From assembly GCF_002269125.1 (NCBI RefSeq), contig NZ_NQKI01000011.1, forward strand, positions 1 through 64,000: a stretch of DNA of 64,000 nt, written 5' to 3'. Below the pieces are notes generated by a model. It searched no databases and was not told the DNA's origin. It was given only the letters and a program-made list of their open reading frames with translations. Source of the DNA: Pseudomonas lundensis. GTDB taxonomy: Bacteria; Pseudomonadota; Gammaproteobacteria; Pseudomonadales; Pseudomonadaceae. Below are positions 1 to 10,021 of the stretch, piece by piece (positions within the stretch are counted from its first letter, which is position 1; every line of letters begins with the position of its first letter). The translations under genes were made by a program, and so were the position numbers.

Positions 1-66
1 GAATCTCAAGGAGTTTTCCGTTTCGACTGCGCCGGAAGTGGGGCGAATTATAGGCCGATGGAATTC
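1..66. other. Window edge, no gene recognised
   Basis: These bases lie downstream of msrQ. I see no open reading frame, tRNA or clear terminator in them. They may be the flank of a gene or operon outside the window, but nothing here allows a call. Confidence 0.3.
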
Positions 67-91
67 TGAGTCAAGCCTTTATTTTGACTCA
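67..91 (-). terminator. Inverted repeat at the msrQ stop codon
   Basis: TGAGTCAA (67-74) and TTGACTCA (84-91) form an 8-bp stem with a 9-base loop. The stem overlaps the msrQ stop codon. No T-run follows on the minus strand, so this would be a weak terminator or an mRNA 3'-end stabiliser. Confidence 0.35.
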
Positions 92-703
92 AGAGGCAGA
101 TAGCGATTTCTTCTTATATAGACGTGGTAAGCGACGCATCACAAACGGTATACGCAGCACCATCAACCCCGCTCCTATCGCCGCATAAACTGACCACTCC
201 TTGAGGTCTGCACGAACGATCCACAGCATATGCACCAGCCCCAGCCCTAACACCACATAAATCAGGCGGTGCAGTTTTTTCCAGCGTGCGCCCAAGCGAC
301 GCTGACTGTAACGATTGGACGTTATGGCAAGTACGCACAACAGCAAGAAACCAAGGCTGCCCACAATAATGTAAGGGCGCTTTTGCAACTCCATCCCCAA
401 CTGTGACCAATCGAACCCCAATACAAAAGTGAGGTAAGCCAACAGATGCAGCATTACATAAGCAAAACACCACAAGCCGATTTGACGTCGAACAGCAACC
501 CAGCCAGCCCATCCTGTGACCTTGTGTAAAGGTGTCATGCAAAGCGTTATCAGCAATAAGATAAGCGTTCCTAACCCCAAGCGATCAACCAGAACTTTGC
601 CCGGATCAGGCCCGAGCATTGAGCTCCACGCCTGAAACACCCAGAGCAGCGGCCAAATAATCGCCAATACAAAAACAAACGAACGCCAATAAGGGAATCG
701 CAT
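89..703 (-). CDS. msrQ: MsrQ, haem-binding membrane subunit of the periplasmic methionine sulfoxide reductase
   Basis: MsrQ (YedZ family, ferric-reductase-like fold) passes electrons from the quinone pool or cytoplasmic flavin to MsrP, which repairs oxidised methionines in periplasmic proteins. The 204-residue product has about six hydrophobic segments (around 5-26, 44-59, 75-97, 111-128, 148-163 and 173-188). Histidines at 86, 145 and 158 lie in or beside membrane segments and are the likely haem ligands. Length is normal for the family. The start overlaps the msrP stop by one base (TGATG), so the two genes are translationally coupled in the order msrP-msrQ. Confidence 0.93.
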   Translation of the reverse strand: MRFPYWRSFVFVLAIIWPLLWVFQAWSSMLGPDPGKVLVDRLGLGTLILLLITLCMTPLHKVTGWAGWVAVRRQIGLWCFAYVMLHLLAYLTFVLGFDWSQLGMELQKRPYIIVGSLGFLLLCVLAITSNRYSQRRLGARWKKLHRLIYVVLGLGLVHMLWIVRADLKEWSVYAAIGAGLMVLRIPFVMRRLPRLYKKKSLSAS

Positions 704-1716
704 CAGTAGTTTTTCCGCAGATCTAGCCCACTGTATAAAGAGGCCACCTCTTCACCGTAACCGTTGAACATCTGAGTCTCGCGTACATTCGGACTGAACA
801 GGCCACTAGGCAGACGACGCTCACGCGCCTGACTCCATCGCGGATGGTCCACTTGCGGATTAACGTTGGCATAAAAGCCGTATTCATCTGCCGCAATACT
901 CTGCCAAGTCGTCTTCGGCTGATCTTCAACAAGGCTGATACGTACAATGGACTTCACGCTTTTAAAGCCGTATTTCCAAGGCACCACTAGCCGCAATGGC
1001 GCGCCGTTTTGATTAGGCAACTCTCGCCCGTACATCCCTACCGCCAGAATTGCCAATGGGTTCATCGCTTCATCCAACCGCAACCCCTCTACATAAGGCC
1101 AATCAATCAAAGCGAATCCAGAACGCTGCCCCGGCATGACCTTCGGATCCTGCAACGTCTCAAAACGGATGAACTTTGCTTTTGACGTAGGCTCTACCTG
1201 CTTAAGCAATGCTGAAAGCGGGAAACCCAACCAAGGAATCACCATTGACCATGCTTCTACACAGCGAAGCCGGTAAATCCGCTCTTCCAATTGATATGGC
1301 TTCATAAAGTCTTCAAGCGCATATCGGCCCGGCTTACCGACCTCACCATCAACAACCACGGTCCATGGCTCAGTCTTCAATGCACCAGCATTTTGCGCTG
1401 GATCGCCTTTGTCGGTGCCGAACTCATAGAAATTGTTGTAGTGAGTAGCATCTTTGAAGGGGGTGATTGCCTCTCCCTGGACGTTCACCGCTTGCCATTT
1501 AGTGTTGGGGAGCTTTTCGGAAAACCATGCGGGTGGCGCGCCAGCGTCGGCATCAGGATACATCCCGCCCTCCTGTGCGCTTGCTAAACGAGGAAGCGCA
1601 CTCACGGCAAGCCCGGCAAGCGAACTCCCCAGCAATGCACGGCGCGACAAATAGAAAGCTTCAGGCGTGACATCCGACTCTTTACTGGCGGACGCTTTGG
1701 GGAGCTTGATGAGCAT
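703..1716 (-). CDS. msrP: MsrP, catalytic molybdopterin subunit of periplasmic methionine sulfoxide reductase
   Basis: MsrP (YedY) reduces methionine sulfoxide in periplasmic proteins using a molybdopterin cofactor and belongs to the sulfite-oxidase fold family. The N-terminus carries a twin-arginine signal (SRRALLG, residues 24-30), a hydrophobic stretch and an ASA cleavage site near 48, so the protein should be exported folded by Tat. Cys152, in RCVEAWSM, is the expected Mo ligand. The 337-residue length is usual. The gene is the first of the msrPQ pair. No HOCl sensor pair such as MsrRS/YedVW is seen nearby. Confidence 0.95.
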   Translation of the reverse strand: MLIKLPKASASKESDVTPEAFYLSRRALLGSSLAGLAVSALPRLASAQEGGMYPDADAGAPPAWFSEKLPNTKWQAVNVQGEAITPFKDATHYNNFYEFGTDKGDPAQNAGALKTEPWTVVVDGEVGKPGRYALEDFMKPYQLEERIYRLRCVEAWSMVIPWLGFPLSALLKQVEPTSKAKFIRFETLQDPKVMPGQRSGFALIDWPYVEGLRLDEAMNPLAILAVGMYGRELPNQNGAPLRLVVPWKYGFKSVKSIVRISLVEDQPKTTWQSIAADEYGFYANVNPQVDHPRWSQARERRLPSGLFSPNVRETQMFNGYGEEVASLYSGLDLRKNY

Positions 1717-1778
1717 GGCAACTCCGTAGTATTGGAAGACTGATGCCCAATAGACTACGGAGTATGCGAGAAATTACA

Positions 1779-2636
1779 TCACTCGGCGCTTTTGTTCCGA
1801 CGCAGATGCAACAGGTACTGAACGGGTCCGGATGCCGCATAAGCAAGAAAGACCAGCAGTAAAATACGCGGCGGATCACTGAAGACCACTGCAAAGACCA
1901 GCACCACAGCCAGAATGGCGACAAAAGGTACGCGACCTTTCAAGTCCAACTCTTTAAAGCTGTTGTACTTAATATTGCTGACCATCAACATGCCCGCAGC
2001 AGCGACAAGTAACGCTACCAGAAACGACATCTTGGAGCCCTGGATACCGTAATCGCTGAATGCCCACACGATCCCCGCCACAACACCCGCTGCAGCGGGG
2101 CTCGCCAAGCCGATGAAGTACCGCTTATCCGCTGTGCCTACTTGAGTGTTGAAACGCGCCAGACGCAATGCTGCACCAGCCACATAAATAAAGGCAACCA
2201 TCCAGCCGACCTTGCCCATATCCCCCAGCGCCCAACCAAATGCCAACAAAGCGGGGGCAACGCCAAAGGCAACCATGTCAGACAAGGAATCGTATTCAGC
2301 ACCAAAGGCACTTTGGGTATTGGTCATGCGTGCAACCCGACCATCAAGACCGTCAAGCACCATGGCCACAAAGATCGCGATCGCGGCAAAAGCGAAGTAT
2401 TTGCTCGCTCCAGCAGCATCACCTGCACTCATGGCACTTTGCGCGCTCATCGAGTTGATGATCGAATAAAAACCCGCGAACAGGTTCGCCGTCGTGAAAA
2501 GGTTGGGTAGCAGATAGATACCACGATGCCGGACTTTACGGCCTTCGGCGTCATGTCCTTCTTCGACATGCTCATCGATAGGCAGCAGACTATCGGCGTC
2601 AGAGGCCTGTTTTGGCTCTTCGGGACGTTCGCTCAT
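1779..2636 (-). CDS. pssA: CDP-diacylglycerol-serine O-phosphatidyltransferase
   Basis: This inner-membrane enzyme makes phosphatidylserine from CDP-diacylglycerol and L-serine, the committed step towards phosphatidylethanolamine. The CDP-alcohol phosphotransferase motif D-G-x2-A-R-x8-G-x3-D-x3-D is present around residues 95-120 (DGLDGRVAR, then GAEYDSLSD). Several membrane segments follow. It is the multi-pass Bacillus/Pseudomonas type, not the soluble E. coli type. I place the start at the ATG of MSERPEE because AAGG lies 8 bases upstream; the ATG two codons earlier is too close to that site. A longer frame to 2696 exists but lacks a better ribosome site. Confidence 0.92.
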   Translation of the reverse strand: MSERPEEPKQASDADSLLPIDEHVEEGHDAEGRKVRHRGIYLLPNLFTTANLFAGFYSIINSMSAQSAMSAGDAAGASKYFAFAAIAIFVAMVLDGLDGRVARMTNTQSAFGAEYDSLSDMVAFGVAPALLAFGWALGDMGKVGWMVAFIYVAGAALRLARFNTQVGTADKRYFIGLASPAAAGVVAGIVWAFSDYGIQGSKMSFLVALLVAAAGMLMVSNIKYNSFKELDLKGRVPFVAILAVVLVFAVVFSDPPRILLLVFLAYAASGPVQYLLHLRRNKSAE

Positions 2637-2739
2637 GGACATTACCTTGCAACGATATGGAAAGTTTCGATAAAGGTTCACGGCCAACACTGACACGCAA
2701 ACAGTGATGCTTTATACCAGAAGCCACCCTTTAAACGAA

Positions 2740-2763
2740 AAAACGCGGCCGAAGCCGCGTTTT
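2740..2763 (-). terminator. Rho-independent terminator of the ilv operon
   Basis: AAAACGCGGC and GCCGCGTTTT form a 10-bp stem with a CGAA tetraloop, flanked by A and T runs. It sits between ilvC and pssA, so it should end ilvINC transcription and separate it from pssA. Confidence 0.85.
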
Positions 2764-2779
2764 TCTTCACGCTACAAAC

Positions 2780-3805
<1,026 letters not shown>

Positions 3806-3844
3806 TTATATCCAGGCCATTCAGGCCATTAGCACTTATTAGTT

Positions 3845-4336
3845 TTAGATGCTGAGTACTTTGTCGCCACGGGCAATCCCGGTGACACCGCTGCGAACTG
3901 TTTCCAGGATCGAAGCGGTTCCAATCGACTGAATGAAGCTGTCGAGCTTGTCACTGGTACCCGTCAATTGCACGGTATAAACACTGGCGCTCACATCAAC
4001 GATCTGGCCACGGAAGATGTCCGTCGTTCGTTTGATCTCTGCGCGCTGCGCTCCCGTTGCCTTGACCTTAACCAACATCAGTTCACGCTCAATGTGAGCA
4101 CTCTCCGACAGGTCGACCAGCTTGACCACTTCAATCAGCTTGTTCAGGTTTTTGGTGATCTGCTCGATGATCTCATCGTGCCCCACGGTCGTCAGCGTCA
4201 GACGCGATAAAGTCGGGTCTTCGGTGGGCGCTACCGTCAGGCTTTCAATGTTGTAGTTACGTTGCGAAAAAAGCCCTACAACGCGAGACAAGGCACCCGG
4301 TTCGTTTTCAAGAAGCAAAGAAATAATGTGCCGCAT
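3845..4336 (-). CDS. ilvN: Acetolactate synthase small (regulatory) subunit
   Basis: This is the valine-sensing regulatory subunit of acetohydroxyacid synthase (also named ilvH), needed for full activity of the large subunit. An ACT domain fills the first 75 residues (RHIISLLLENEPGALSRV), followed by the ALS_ss C-terminal domain. I choose the ATG at 4336, giving 163 residues, the family length. It lies two bases after the ilvI stop, which implies coupling. A longer frame would start inside ilvI. Confidence 0.95.
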   Translation of the reverse strand: MRHIISLLLENEPGALSRVVGLFSQRNYNIESLTVAPTEDPTLSRLTLTTVGHDEIIEQITKNLNKLIEVVKLVDLSESAHIERELMLVKVKATGAQRAEIKRTTDIFRGQIVDVSASVYTVQLTGTSDKLDSFIQSIGTASILETVRSGVTGIARGDKVLSI

Positions 4337-4338
4337 GA

Positions 4339-6063
4339 TTAAGTACGCTCCGTCTTGCTCAGCCACATGTCTCGCATGGAGCCATCTTTGATCTGCATCG
4401 GGTATACGTGCTCGCTGGTGTCGACCTGAATATCCAGGAACACCAAACGGTCTTTCATGGCGAACGCTTCTTCCATTTTTGGCTTCAGGTCTTTCAGGTC
4501 CGTGATCCGAATGCCTACATGGCCATAAGCCTCTGCCAGCTTCACGAAGTCAGGCAGCGACTCCATGTAGGAATGCGAGTGACGGCTGCCGTAGTTCATG
4601 TCCTGCCATTGGCGCACCATTCCCAGTACGCCGTTATTGAGACTGATGATCTTCACGGGCAAGTCGTACTGCAAACACGTCGACAATTCCTGAATGTTCA
4701 TCTGAATACTGCCCTCACCTGTCACACAGGCTACATCAGCATCCGGGAAGCTTAATTTGACCCCCATGGCAGCCGGGAACCCAAAGCCCATCGTGCCCAG
4801 ACCACCTGAGTTGATCCAGCGATTAGGCTTGTTGAAGCGGTAATACTGAGCCGCAAACATCTGGTGCTGACCCACATCGGACGTCACATACGCGTCGCCC
4901 TTGGTCACTTCGCAAAGCATCTCGATTACGGCTTGCGGCTTGATTTTGCTACCGTCGCCCTTGTCGTACGGGAACAAACCGCGATCACCGCGCCACTCAT
5001 CGATCTGCTTCCACCACGTAGCGACCGCTTCAGCATTGGGTGTTTCGCCAATGTCCTTGAGGATCGAGACCATTTCGGTCATCACGCTTTCGACCGGACC
5101 GACGATGGGTACATCCGCCTTGATGGTCTTGGAAATAGACGCAGGGTCGATATCCACATGGATGATCTTGGCATTGGGGCAGAACTTGGACGGGCCATTG
5201 ATCACGCGATCATCAAAGCGCGCCCCGACTGCCAGGATCACGTCTGCGTTATGCATGGTCATGTTGGCCGTAAAGCTGCCATGCATACCCAGCATGCCGA
5301 TGAACTGACGGTCTGTGCCAGGGTAAGCCCCCAAGCCCATCAACGTGTTAGTGACTGGCACGTTGAGCATTTTCGCCAACTCGGTCAACGGAGCAGAGCC
5401 GCCGCCCAAAATGACGCCGCCGCCTGCGTAAACCACCGGACGCTTGGCCGCCAGCAGCATTTCCACCGCTTTGCGGATCTGGCCGGAGTGACCACGAACC
5501 GCCGGGCTGTAGGAACGCAGCTTGGCTTTTTTCGGGAAAACGTATTCGAACTTTTCAGCCGGGTTGGTCATGTCCTTGGGAACATCCACCACCACAGGGC
5601 CAGGACGACCGGACTGTGCCAGGTAGAACGCCTTTTTCATGACCTCCGGGATCTCCGAAGCATGCTTGATCATGAAACTGTGCTTAACGATGGGCCGGGA
5701 GATACCGATCATGTCGGTCTCCTGGAAAGCATCGGTCCCGACCATTGTGCTAGGCACCTGACCGGAGATGATGACCATCGGAATAGAGTCCATGTAGGCG
5801 GTCGCAATACCCGTAATGGCATTGGTAGCACCGGGGCCGGACGTGACCAGTACTACACCGGCTTTACCGGTGGCACGGGCATAACCGTCAGCCATATGAG
5901 TAGCAGCTTGTTCGTGACGAACCAGGATGTGTGACACTTCCGGCTCTTTGAACAGTGCGTCGTAGACATGCAGGAGAGCACCACCAGGGTACCCGTAGAT
6001 ATGTTTGACACCTTCGTCGCGCAAAAAGCGGACGAGCATCTCACCGCCAGATAAAAGCTCCAC
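4339..6063 (-). CDS. ilvI: Acetolactate synthase large (catalytic) subunit
   Basis: This thiamine-diphosphate enzyme condenses two pyruvates, or pyruvate and 2-oxobutyrate, in the first common step of Val/Leu/Ile synthesis. The catalytic Glu is in VRHEQAATH (about residue 51), and the ThDP/Mg motif begins at GEGS and ends at LNN near residues 440-465. GEGS replaces the commoner GDGS. I place the start at the GTG encoding MELLSGG because GAGGTG lies six bases upstream. A GTG three codons earlier lies inside that ribosome site. The product is 574 residues. A promoter and long leader precede it. Confidence 0.94.
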   Translation of the reverse strand: MELLSGGEMLVRFLRDEGVKHIYGYPGGALLHVYDALFKEPEVSHILVRHEQAATHMADGYARATGKAGVVLVTSGPGATNAITGIATAYMDSIPMVIISGQVPSTMVGTDAFQETDMIGISRPIVKHSFMIKHASEIPEVMKKAFYLAQSGRPGPVVVDVPKDMTNPAEKFEYVFPKKAKLRSYSPAVRGHSGQIRKAVEMLLAAKRPVVYAGGGVILGGGSAPLTELAKMLNVPVTNTLMGLGAYPGTDRQFIGMLGMHGSFTANMTMHNADVILAVGARFDDRVINGPSKFCPNAKIIHVDIDPASISKTIKADVPIVGPVESVMTEMVSILKDIGETPNAEAVATWWKQIDEWRGDRGLFPYDKGDGSKIKPQAVIEMLCEVTKGDAYVTSDVGQHQMFAAQYYRFNKPNRWINSGGLGTMGFGFPAAMGVKLSFPDADVACVTGEGSIQMNIQELSTCLQYDLPVKIISLNNGVLGMVRQWQDMNYGSRHSHSYMESLPDFVKLAEAYGHVGIRITDLKDLKPKMEEAFAMKDRLVFLDIQVDTSEHVYPMQIKDGSMRDMWLSKTERT

Positions 6064-6161
6064 GTTGTTCACCTCTAAAACGCCAGAATACCGATCGCAA
6101 AAAACGAACGGGTCTTAATAGGTTTACTTTTCAGCAGAGCATGAGCGACGGTGGTCGCCGA

Positions 6162-6278
6162 CTACGTCAGCACTGACTGAGCAAGTATTGGGAGCTCCCC
6201 AAGTATTGCGGGGGTTTCCCACCCAGCGCGAGGTAACGCGTTGCGGGTGTAGCAGGTCGGCGCGGGTGTGCGCCTCAT
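6162..6278 (-). other. Candidate leader reading frame upstream of ilvI
   Basis: A 38-codon frame in the ilvI leader ends in TAG, 98 bases before the ilvI start. Its last 14 codons encode ILGELPILAQSVLT, rich in branched-chain residues and including two ATA and two CTT codons, which are rare in Pseudomonas. That is the composition expected of an attenuation leader peptide. No good ribosome site precedes the ATG and no classical terminator follows, so this is tentative. Confidence 0.3.
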
Positions 6279-6328
6279 GATCTGCTGAGAGAGTCTGCTT
6301 CTGGCAGTCCCTCTACAGCGGACTTTCG

Positions 6329-6357
6329 ATTCTTCTCATTCACCCCACCCAAGTCAA
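6329..6357 (-). promoter_or_regulatory. Candidate sigma-70 promoter of ilvINC
   Basis: TTGACT (6352-6357) and AAGAAT (6329-6334) on the minus strand are 17 bases apart. Transcription would start near 6322, giving a leader of about 260 bases before ilvI. The stretch from 6064 to 6494 holds no recognised gene. It contains this promoter, the leader frame at 6162-6278 with a repeated CAATACTTG, and the yqcC hairpin. Confidence 0.5.
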
Positions 6358-6467
6358 GCAATAATTGCGCTTTTTTCCAACTACGCGCATCTGAACACAA
6401 AAGAAACGGGCTTGATGAGGGATAAAACTCGCCTGAATGGCGCAAAGCGGTAGAAATATGCGCACGA

Positions 6468-6486
6468 CTGCCGGAAAAACCGGCAG
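6468..6486 (-). terminator. Hairpin just downstream of yqcC
   Basis: CTGCCGG and CCGGCAG flank a five-base loop, a few bases past the yqcC stop. On the minus strand only scattered T bases follow, so it is a weak terminator candidate for the mrcB-side genes. Confidence 0.45.
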
Positions 6487-6494
6487 CCAGGCAA

Positions 6495-6824
6495 TTAACG
6501 AGCGTCGACGATCAGTTGGTCGAACTTTTTCAGCGCATTACGCAGGCTAAGACTCTCTAAAGGCCTATCGGCATACACCATTTCAGCCATTTCAAGAATG
6601 CCCGACGCATTGGGCAGCGGCAGATCCTGCTCGAGGATGTGTTTCATCCTCACCAGAAAGATCCATTGCAACCATTGATGGAAGTCGAGCGTATCCACTG
6701 AAAAGGGCTCAACACTGCTCAACGCCTCGGCGGAGGGCGACACGTCGTCCCACCAGCCCTGCACACGCAATTCGCGCTCAATCAGCAATAACTGTTCGGC
6801 AATAGCCGGGAAGCGTGTATCCAT
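6495..6824 (-). CDS. YqcC family protein
   Basis: A 109-residue soluble, helix-rich acidic protein that resembles the YqcC family, of unknown molecular function. In enterics yqcC lies beside the tRNA pseudouridine synthase truC; that neighbour is absent here. The features seen are the N-terminal RFPAIAEQLLLIE and the central aromatic stretch FHQWLQWIFLVRM. The start codon overlaps the stop of the upstream TPR lipoprotein gene by one base (TAATG), so the two are probably co-translated. Confidence 0.75.
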   Translation of the reverse strand: MDTRFPAIAEQLLLIERELRVQGWWDDVSPSAEALSSVEPFSVDTLDFHQWLQWIFLVRMKHILEQDLPLPNASGILEMAEMVYADRPLESLSLRNALKKFDQLIVDAR

Positions 6825-7561
6825 TACAGACTCACCTTGGCTTTTTGACGTGCCGATGCAGCGCCAGCTGCATCACCTTGTTTCTCACGCGCCTGAGCAA
6901 TCAAACCCCACAGGCTGGCTTGAAGATCCGGACGGCCGCCAGCGAATGTCAGACCGCGACGTGCAAACTGTTCCGCTTGCGCAGCATCACCTTGGGCCAT
7001 GCGCACCTGCGCCAGACGATAGAGTACTTGTGGTTCACGGGGCGCTACACGCTGCGCTCGTTCAAGGCTGGACGATGCGCCATTCAAATCACCCGTTGCT
7101 TGCTGTTGCTGAGCGGTGGTCAGCAATGCCAGCACCGGGCCATCCAATTGCTCATCAGCCGCCAGTCCACCGCTGCTGGACGGAATACCGCTTGGCGTCA
7201 CCGGGGTCGGCGCACTGTAAGCAGCGCCCGGCGTATAGCTGCCAGTGCTGATTGGCGCAGCCGCCGGGCCTGGGGTAATCGGCCCCGGCGTGAACGGCTC
7301 GGCACTGATCGGTGTAGAGACTGCCGCCGCGCCACCCGGAATCATCACTACTACGCCAGAGTCTTGAGGAATGGCTTGAGCCTGCGCAGTGCGCGGAGCA
7401 GTCGCCTGCGGGTAATTACCCGCCGTACGCTGAGCAGAAACACGCTCGTTATTGGACACTGGAACACCTGCATCGACCACAGGAATAGAGCCCTGCGGAA
7501 CACTGGCGCAACCATTGAGCAAAGCCAAGGCTGTTACAGCCGGAACCCACCACTTATTCAC
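6824..7561 (-). CDS. TPR-repeat lipoprotein
   Basis: A 245-residue secreted protein. The N-terminal signal ends in the lipobox LNGC with Cys18, so it should be a lipoprotein. Asp is not at +2 (the mature start is CAS), which suggests outer-membrane sorting. A Pro/Ala/Gly-rich linker covers about 30-135, and tetratricopeptide repeats cover about 145-245 (AQQQQATGDLNGASSSLERA and following). It is 16 bases after mrcB and reads the same way. A role in assisting PBP1B, as lipoprotein activators do, is an inference from context and architecture only. Confidence 0.8.
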   Translation of the reverse strand: MNKWWVPAVTALALLNGCASVPQGSIPVVDAGVPVSNNERVSAQRTAGNYPQATAPRTAQAQAIPQDSGVVVMIPGGAAAVSTPISAEPFTPGPITPGPAAAPISTGSYTPGAAYSAPTPVTPSGIPSSSGGLAADEQLDGPVLALLTTAQQQQATGDLNGASSSLERAQRVAPREPQVLYRLAQVRMAQGDAAQAEQFARRGLTFAGGRPDLQASLWGLIAQAREKQGDAAGAASARQKAKVSL

Positions 7562-7577
7562 GTCAATTCCTCTTTGC

Positions 7578-9905
7578 TTAATTCAACCAGCCCTTGACCC
7601 AGTCCATCACCGCCTCACCGGTTGCAGGTGTTTCAGCTGCACAACTGGCTCCGGCGGGCGGCTCACTGCCGCGAATATACGGCATCTGCACCGCGCCCGG
7701 GCAGTTGGCATCTGAACCTTGCCCGGTATGCGGATCAATCCATGCCTGAACGATGTTATCCGGTTGCGGCATGTCGAGCGGTAGCGGGTCAGCCTTGTTC
7801 ATAAAACTGGTCCACACCTGCAAGGCACCCGTTGCACCCGTGAAAGGTGTTTTACCGTTGTCATCACGCCCCAGCCAGACGACAGCCAGCAGATCCTGGC
7901 TGAACCCGGCAAACCAGCTGTCGCGGGAATCGTTACTGGTACCGGTTTTACCAGCCAACGCCAAACTCTTGGGCAACACGTTGTAAACAGAACGACCTGT
8001 ACCCTCACGCATTACATGCTGCATGGCGTTTTGAATCAGGTAGATCGACCCTGGATCAAAGCGCTGCTGGATCTGGAACGGATAACGCTTGAGCGGCTCA
8101 CCTTCAGCCGTCAGCACGCTGCGAATCCCGCGCATCGGGGTATTGAAGCCGCCGTTGGCCAAGGTTTGATACATCGTCGCCACTTCCATCGGACTCAAGG
8201 CCCCTGCCCCCAGCAACATGGAAGGGAATGCCGGGAACTCACGTTCAACCCCCAGCCGCGCCAAGGTCTTGAGCACGTTGGGAACGCCCACTTCCTGCCC
8301 CAGTCGCACAGTGCCCAAGTTGTAGGAGTTCATCATCGACTGATACAGGAAGACGGTGCCGTGTGAACGGCGGTCATAGTTTTGCGGCCTCCAGATCTGG
8401 CCATCTGCTCCTTTGATCGACAAGGGTTCGTCTGACAGCCAACTGGTCAACGTGTACTGGCTTGGACGCTCCAGCGCGGTGAGATAAACCGCCGGTTTGA
8501 TCAGCGAGCCAATCGGCCGTACCGCATCCAGCGCCCGGTTGAAGCCGGCATAACCGGGCAAGCGGCTGCCAATCAGCGCCTGCACTTCGCCCGTTTCAGG
8601 GTTCGTCACCACCATCGCTGCTTCGACTTCATCGGAGCCTTTACGCCCGGCCAGACGCTTGAAGGTTTCTCCGACAGCGGCTTCGGACTTCATCTGCAAG
8701 ATCGGATCGAAGCTGGTGAAAATCCGCAGACCTTCTTCGGTCAAGTCTTCATCGCGATAGTCTTCACGCAACTGACGCTTCACCAAATCCAGGAAACCCG
8801 GGAACGAACTGTCTGCCAGACTCCCGCGCCTGGTCACGCCCAGCGGCATTTTTTTAGCTGCCGCCACTTGCTCGGAAGTGGCCACACCCTGCTGTTCAAG
8901 CAAGTCGAGGACCAGATTACGTCGTTCCAGCGCGCGCTCCGGGTAGCGCCGCGGATTATAAGCAGACGGCCCTTTGACCATCCCTACCAGTAAAGCCACT
9001 TGATGCAACTTGAGTTCAGACAATGGCTGGCTGAAGAAGAACTGGCTGGCCAGACCAAAACCATGCACAGCCCGTTGGCCGTCCTGCCCGACAAAAACCT
9101 CGTTGAGGTAAGCCTCAAGGATTTCGCGCTTGTCGTAATGCAATTCCAGCAGTACTGCCATCATCGCTTCGGTCAGCTTGCGGCTCAGACTGCGCTCGTT
9201 GGTCAGGTAGAAGTTTTTGACCAACTGCTGAGTCAGCGTACTGCCGCCCTGACGCATTTGCCCGGAAGACGAGTTGACCCAAATGGCACGGGCGATCGAC
9301 TTCGGCGACACCCCCAAGTGATGGTAAAAATCGCGATCTTCCACCGTTACCAGGGTTTCCAGCAGGAACGGAGGCACCTGATCAATGTTGATCAGAATGC
9401 GGTCTTCAAGATTTTTCGGGTAGAGACCACCGATCAGCAGTGGCTCAAGGCGCACTACGGGCAACTTGGCGCCATTGGAGGTCGACAGTTCGGCAACGTA
9501 ATCACCGGAGAAACGCACACGCACAGGCTGGGCTTTCTCGGCACCTTCATAAAACTGGAACCCCCTGGTATTGAGGTCAACCGTGTTGCCATTGACTGAC
9601 GCAGCGCCTGGGCCACTGACCGCACTTTCGCGGCGATAGCCCAAAGCATCGAGTTCAGTGAGAAAATCGTTCTTGCTCAGCTTTTGGCCGACGAACAGCT
9701 CAAGCGGCCGGGCGTAAACCTTGGCCGGGATGGTCCAGCGTTTGCCGGAGAACTTCTCCTGAACGATAGCGTCGAGGTAGACGGCGAAACCTGCCAGCAC
9801 AACCAGGCCGACCAGACTGAGCTTGAGCGCCCAGCCCAGCCATGGGCGAAGGCCGCCACCGGAGGGACGTTTGGAACGGGAACGGGGGGATCGGGTACGA
9901 GTCAT
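7578..9905 (-). CDS. mrcB: Penicillin-binding protein 1B, bifunctional peptidoglycan synthase
   Basis: PBP1B polymerises lipid II and cross-links peptides on the periplasmic face of the inner membrane. A short basic cytoplasmic tail is followed by one membrane segment (23-45), a UB2H-type region (about 60-150), the GT51 glycosyltransferase domain with catalytic Glu189 in TVEDRDFYHHLG and the GGSTLTQQL motif (221-229), and the transpeptidase domain. The transpeptidase has S467-x-x-K470, SYN at 527-529 and KTG at 653-655. Length (775) is normal. The outer-membrane activator (LpoP/LpoB type) is not identified here, although a lipoprotein gene follows directly. Confidence 0.96.
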   Translation of the reverse strand: MTRTRSPRSRSKRPSGGGLRPWLGWALKLSLVGLVVLAGFAVYLDAIVQEKFSGKRWTIPAKVYARPLELFVGQKLSKNDFLTELDALGYRRESAVSGPGAASVNGNTVDLNTRGFQFYEGAEKAQPVRVRFSGDYVAELSTSNGAKLPVVRLEPLLIGGLYPKNLEDRILINIDQVPPFLLETLVTVEDRDFYHHLGVSPKSIARAIWVNSSSGQMRQGGSTLTQQLVKNFYLTNERSLSRKLTEAMMAVLLELHYDKREILEAYLNEVFVGQDGQRAVHGFGLASQFFFSQPLSELKLHQVALLVGMVKGPSAYNPRRYPERALERRNLVLDLLEQQGVATSEQVAAAKKMPLGVTRRGSLADSSFPGFLDLVKRQLREDYRDEDLTEEGLRIFTSFDPILQMKSEAAVGETFKRLAGRKGSDEVEAAMVVTNPETGEVQALIGSRLPGYAGFNRALDAVRPIGSLIKPAVYLTALERPSQYTLTSWLSDEPLSIKGADGQIWRPQNYDRRSHGTVFLYQSMMNSYNLGTVRLGQEVGVPNVLKTLARLGVEREFPAFPSMLLGAGALSPMEVATMYQTLANGGFNTPMRGIRSVLTAEGEPLKRYPFQIQQRFDPGSIYLIQNAMQHVMREGTGRSVYNVLPKSLALAGKTGTSNDSRDSWFAGFSQDLLAVVWLGRDDNGKTPFTGATGALQVWTSFMNKADPLPLDMPQPDNIVQAWIDPHTGQGSDANCPGAVQMPYIRGSEPPAGASCAAETPATGEAVMDWVKGWLN

Positions 9906-10021
9906 GGCGGCGGATTATACGCACTTTGTTCACGATCATCATGCGCAGCCCGGCGGTTTGCAGTACCGCCGTCAGCAGCCATAATGGCGCATTGAATTTT
10001 CCCCGTCTTGAAGGACCAACC

